Positions 61,216 through 64,000 of a stretch of 64,000 nucleotides of DNA are shown here, piece after piece. The notes beneath the pieces are model-generated. The model saw nothing but the letters and a program-made list of their open reading frames with translations. It had not been told where the DNA came from and ran no database searches. Source of the stretch: Rhodanobacter sp. (GTDB lineage Bacteria > Pseudomonadota > Gammaproteobacteria > Xanthomonadales > Rhodanobacteraceae); assembly GCA_004298015.1 (NCBI GenBank), contig SCSE01000082.1, positions 90,576 through 154,575 on the forward strand. Direction: 5' to 3'. Each line of letters begins with the position of its first letter. The first letter of the stretch is position 1. The position numbers and the translations under genes are program-made.

Positions 61216-63306
61216 ATGATCGACACCTATCATTACAGCCTCGCCCTGCTTGCACTCGTTGTGGCAAGCACGCTGGCTTACCAGGCGCTGGATACCAGTG
61301 TACGGATAGCTGCGTCGCGCGAGTCTGGGTATCGCCTACTCTGGCTCGTGGTGGGCACGCCAACCATGGGCCTGGGATTGCTGGGCATGCATTTCGTGGC
61401 CATGCTGGCCTGGATGCCAAGCCCGGTTGTGGCATTTTACCCAGGATGGGGCGTGGCTGCGGGGCTTGCCGCCATGGTGACGAGTTACGGTTTGCTGCGC
61501 TTGGGTTCAGCGCCTTCGATGACACCGACCGACGTGACATTCGGCGCCTTTTCAGTGGGTGTCGCAGCAGTGGCGATGCACTATCTGAACCTGGCGTCTA
61601 TCGGTATCTACCCTGGCTTCACGGAACTTTTCCTGCGCGTCGGGGTGACCGTTGCCTGTGGTGTACTGGCGTTGATCGCCGCCGTACGCATACTGCGCAG
61701 TATGCGTCACCCCCGTCGCGAACGATGGTTTTTGCGCCGTCTGCTGACGGCTATCGGCATGGCGGTGGTAATCAGTCCGCTGATGCATGTCGCCCTGGGG
61801 GCGGCGATCATGCCGCTGCATCTGGCACCCGCTGCCGGCGCCTCGTCCGAGCTGTTGTGGCTGGGCGGCACCGTCGGCTTCCTGAGCCTGTTTCTGATGC
61901 TCTCGGTAGTGGCGCTGTCGCATCATGGGACACGCTTGTTCTTGCGGGCACAACGCCTGTCAGGCTCGGTCGACCGGCTTCATGATCGTATCGAGCACCT
62001 GGCCATGCACGACCCGCTGACCGGGCTGCCGAATCGTTCGATGCTGGTCCGGCAAATCGATCATGCGTTGATTGATGCGAATGCCGGAGCAGGTCATCTT
62101 GCCGTGATTTATCTCGATCTGGATGGTTTCAAGACCATCAACGACACGCTGGGTCACGCGTTTGGCGACGATCTGTTGCGGGCGGTGGCGCAACGTCTGG
62201 AGATACATTTGCGCAGCGGCAGTCTTGCCCGTTTCGGCGGGGACGAATTTGTGGCGGTACTTGACCGCATGCGCAGCCCCGAATCGGCCCTGGTCATTGT
62301 CCAGCGGCTGATCAGTGCGATGCAGCAGGACTTTTTCGTCAACGGTACGGCCGTGCGTGTGACGCCCAGCGTCGGCTTGGCTTTCTATCCCCAGGACGGT
62401 GACAACGTCGAGGATCTGATAGCGCATGCCGACGTGGCGATGTATGGCACCAAGGAAGGCGGTCGCAACGGCTACCGTGTGTACGACGTCTCCATGAAGC
62501 AGCGGGCAACGCGGATACTCGCAGTCCAGCACGGGCTGCGGACTGCCATCGAAGACGGTTCGCTGTCATTGCATTTCCAGCCCAAGCACGATGGGCCGAG
62601 TGGTGTTGTCGTTGGCGCCGAGGCATTGGCACGCTGGCACCATCCGGAGCTCGGTGTGGTTTCGCCGGACGAATTTATCGCGGTGGCCGAACGTAGCGGT
62701 CAGATCGTCAAGCTCGGTGAATGGGTGATTCGCGAGACCTGTCGTCAACTTTGCGAATGGCGTGATCGTGGTCTGCCGGTGATTCGGGTCGCCATCAACC
62801 TTTCCCCGCTGCAGCTGAACCAGCCGGACATGCTGGAGATGGCCTGTCGCATCGTCAGCGATGCTGGCCTGGTGCCAGCTCAGATCATGTTCGAGATGAC
62901 TGAAAGTCTGGCCATGCAGGACGCCGAGCGCACCACGGCCTTGTTGCGCGAATTCCGTGAACGGGGCTTTGATTTTGCCATCGACGACTTTGGCACCGGT
63001 TACTCCAGCCTGGCCTACTTGCAGAAATTCCAGGCTCGCCAGCTGAAGATCGACCGCTTTTTCATCCAGGCATTGGACCAGGGTGGACCCGAGGCCAGGG
63101 CGATCATCACGGCTATCATCGCCTTGGCCCATACCTTGAACATGGAGGTTGTTGCCGAAGGTGTCGAGACAGTAGCGCAAGCGGAGCAACTACGCACCCT
63201 GGGATGTGATCAGATTCAAGGGTTTCTGTTGTCCAAACCGATGCCGCCACTGGAGTTCGAACGCCGCTGCCTGACGCTCGACATGCGCATGCTGGAGGAG
63301 GCCTGA
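61216..63306 (+). CDS. MHYT-GGDEF-EAL bifunctional c-di-GMP protein
   Basis: A 696-residue membrane protein. An MHYT sensor of about seven helices (1-245) carries the motifs GMHFVAML, AMHYLNLA and PLMHVALG, thought to bind copper and sense O2, CO or NO. The GGDEF domain (about 260-430) has DPLTGLPNR and intact ARFGGDEF but lacks RxxD upstream. The EAL domain (about 440-690) has EALARW, INLSPLQL, DDFGTGYSSL, LKIDRFF, AEGVET and QGFLLSKPM, so all metal and catalytic positions look intact. It may both make and break c-di-GMP. ATG at 61216; the far side is gcvP, divergent. Confidence 0.9.
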   Translation: MIDTYHYSLALLALVVASTLAYQALDTSVRIAASRESGYRLLWLVVGTPTMGLGLLGMHFVAMLAWMPSPVVAFYPGWGVAAGLAAMVTSYGLLRLGSAPSMTPTDVTFGAFSVGVAAVAMHYLNLASIGIYPGFTELFLRVGVTVACGVLALIAAVRILRSMRHPRRERWFLRRLLTAIGMAVVISPLMHVALGAAIMPLHLAPAAGASSELLWLGGTVGFLSLFLMLSVVALSHHGTRLFLRAQRLSGSVDRLHDRIEHLAMHDPLTGLPNRSMLVRQIDHALIDANAGAGHLAVIYLDLDGFKTINDTLGHAFGDDLLRAVAQRLEIHLRSGSLARFGGDEFVAVLDRMRSPESALVIVQRLISAMQQDFFVNGTAVRVTPSVGLAFYPQDGDNVEDLIAHADVAMYGTKEGGRNGYRVYDVSMKQRATRILAVQHGLRTAIEDGSLSLHFQPKHDGPSGVVVGAEALARWHHPELGVVSPDEFIAVAERSGQIVKLGEWVIRETCRQLCEWRDRGLPVIRVAINLSPLQLNQPDMLEMACRIVSDAGLVPAQIMFEMTESLAMQDAERTTALLREFRERGFDFAIDDFGTGYSSLAYLQKFQARQLKIDRFFIQALDQGGPEARAIITAIIALAHTLNMEVVAEGVETVAQAEQLRTLGCDQIQGFLLSKPMPPLEFERRCLTLDMRMLEEA

Positions 63307-63367
63307 AGGCGCAACCAGGGTGCTGCCGGGCTATCCTTGAAACCCTTTCAGCTTCTTGCGGTGAGCC

Positions 63368-63790
63368 ATGATTCAGCTCGAAGGCATCGACCACGTGGTT
63401 TTGCGTTGCATCGAGATCGAATCGATGCGGCAGTTTTACTGCGAGGTGCTCGGGTGTCACCTCGAGCGTCGGCAGGTCGGCATCGGGTTGCTGCAACTGC
63501 GTGCGGGCAGTTCGTTGATCGATCTGGTCAGCATCGACGGCAAGTTGGGCCAAAAAAAGGGCGGCGAGCCGAGCCGCGAAGGCCACAACATGGATCACCT
63601 GTGCCTGCGGGTGGCAGTTTACGATGAGCCGGCGATCCTTGCCCACCTGCAGGCTCATGGCGTGCGTATCGGAGAGCTGGGCTCGCGCTACGGTGCACAG
63701 GGCGAGGGCCCGTCGATTTATCTATTCGACCCGCAGGGGAATATGATCGAGTTGAAAGGGCCGCCGGCTGCCTCGATATCGCCGCACTGA
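63368..63790 (+). CDS. VOC-family (glyoxalase-like) protein
   Basis: A 140-residue single-chain vicinal oxygen chelate protein with two beta-alpha-beta-beta-beta units. IDHVVLRCIEIESMRQFYCEVLG at the N-terminus, MDHLCLRV and DPQGNMIELKGPP at the C-terminus provide the metal-binding His, His and Glu. Similar proteins (YaeR type) are related to glyoxalase I, but the substrate is unknown. The start at 63368 fits the GTGAGCC preceding it. It is followed by a 115-base gap before tRNA-Leu. Confidence 0.85.
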   Translation: MIQLEGIDHVVLRCIEIESMRQFYCEVLGCHLERRQVGIGLLQLRAGSSLIDLVSIDGKLGQKKGGEPSREGHNMDHLCLRVAVYDEPAILAHLQAHGVRIGELGSRYGAQGEGPSIYLFDPQGNMIELKGPPAASISPH

Positions 63791-63904
63791 TGCTCGCGTA
63801 CTGCCGCGGTCCATGGCCGGAAAATGCGCGGGTCAGCCGCAGGTGGTCGTTCTCAGGCTCCGAAAAGACGAAAGCCGCCATGAAAGGCGGCCTTCGTTTA
63901 CAAT

Positions 63905-63991
63905 TGGTGCCCAGAAGAGGACTCGAACCTCCACGGAGTTGCCCCCGCTAGCACCTGAAGCTAGTGCGTCTACCAATTCCGCCACCTGGGC
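63905..63991 (-). tRNA. tRNA-Leu (anticodon CAG)
   Basis: On the minus strand an 87-base tRNA with CCA encoded at its 3' end (63905-63907). Acceptor GCCCAGG pairs with TCTGGGC. The D arm GGCGGAATTGGTAGACGC, anticodon stem CTAGC/GCTAG with loop TTCAGGT (anticodon CAG), a long variable arm (GCGGGGGCAACTCCGT) and the T loop GGTTCGAGTCC are all present. The long variable arm identifies a class II tRNA, and the anticodon CAG identifies leucine. Confidence 0.97.
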
Positions 63992-64000
63992 AGGTGTCAC

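Overview
The window is about 64 kb of GC-rich bacterial chromosome and reads as a gammaproteobacterium of the Xanthomonadales, most likely Rhodanobacteraceae (Rhodanobacter/Dyella/Frateuria type). This is inferred from the protein styles, the miaA-hfq-hflX-hflK-hflC-purA order, the YtrA-type GntR/ABC operon and the REP-like hairpins. No 16S rRNA or species marker is present. Almost everything is chromosomal housekeeping or metabolism. There is no prophage, transposase, CRISPR array or plasmid function. A tRNA-Leu(CAG) closes the right edge, and the tail of an unidentified gene opens the left edge.

Left part (1-15 kb): cysK; a divergent HxlR regulator/glutathione S-transferase pair with a palindromic operator candidate; a zinc-type alcohol dehydrogenase flanked by 18-bp direct repeats; purB and fumC, divergent. 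Then comes a six-gene minus-strand operon: a small membrane-anchored protein, a YtrA-type GntR repressor, an ABC ATPase, its permease and two paralogous DUF2884/YggN-like lipoproteins. It has a near-consensus promoter overlapped by a palindrome. Next are azoR with a divergent LysR gene, then a YbdL-type aminotransferase overlapping an omega-amidase-like gene.

Centre (15-34 kb): arsC-like, rluB, scpB and scpA on the minus strand (chromosome segregation); about 1 kb without a gene; a PilZ protein; fadD; a small lipoprotein; acnA with a divergent LysR gene; typA; a 3-hydroxybutyrate oligomer hydrolase in a gene-poor pocket; ppiB; a class I aminotransferase; mdh.

Propionate region (34-45 kb): a GntR/FadR-type regulator and a BASS-family transporter overlap each other and diverge from prpE. 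Then come a dicarboxylate/amino-acid symporter, prpB-prpC, a TerC-family gene preceded by a yybP-ykoY (Mn2+) riboswitch, and prpD. With prpE, prpC, prpD and prpB, and an aconitase encoded elsewhere such as the acnA here, the 2-methylcitrate cycle is complete. The genes are interrupted by opposite-strand transporter genes, and no acnD/prpF pair is present.

Right part (45-64 kb): an OmpA-family porin; an RsuA/RluB-type pseudouridine synthase; tdh-kbl (threonine to glycine); the miaA-hfq-hflX-hflK-hflC-purA cluster; a membrane GGDEF diguanylate cyclase; gcvP behind a tandem glycine riboswitch; an MHYT-GGDEF-EAL protein; a VOC-family protein; and tRNA-Leu. Threonine breakdown and glycine cleavage therefore sit about 10 kb apart, and two c-di-GMP enzymes flank gcvP.
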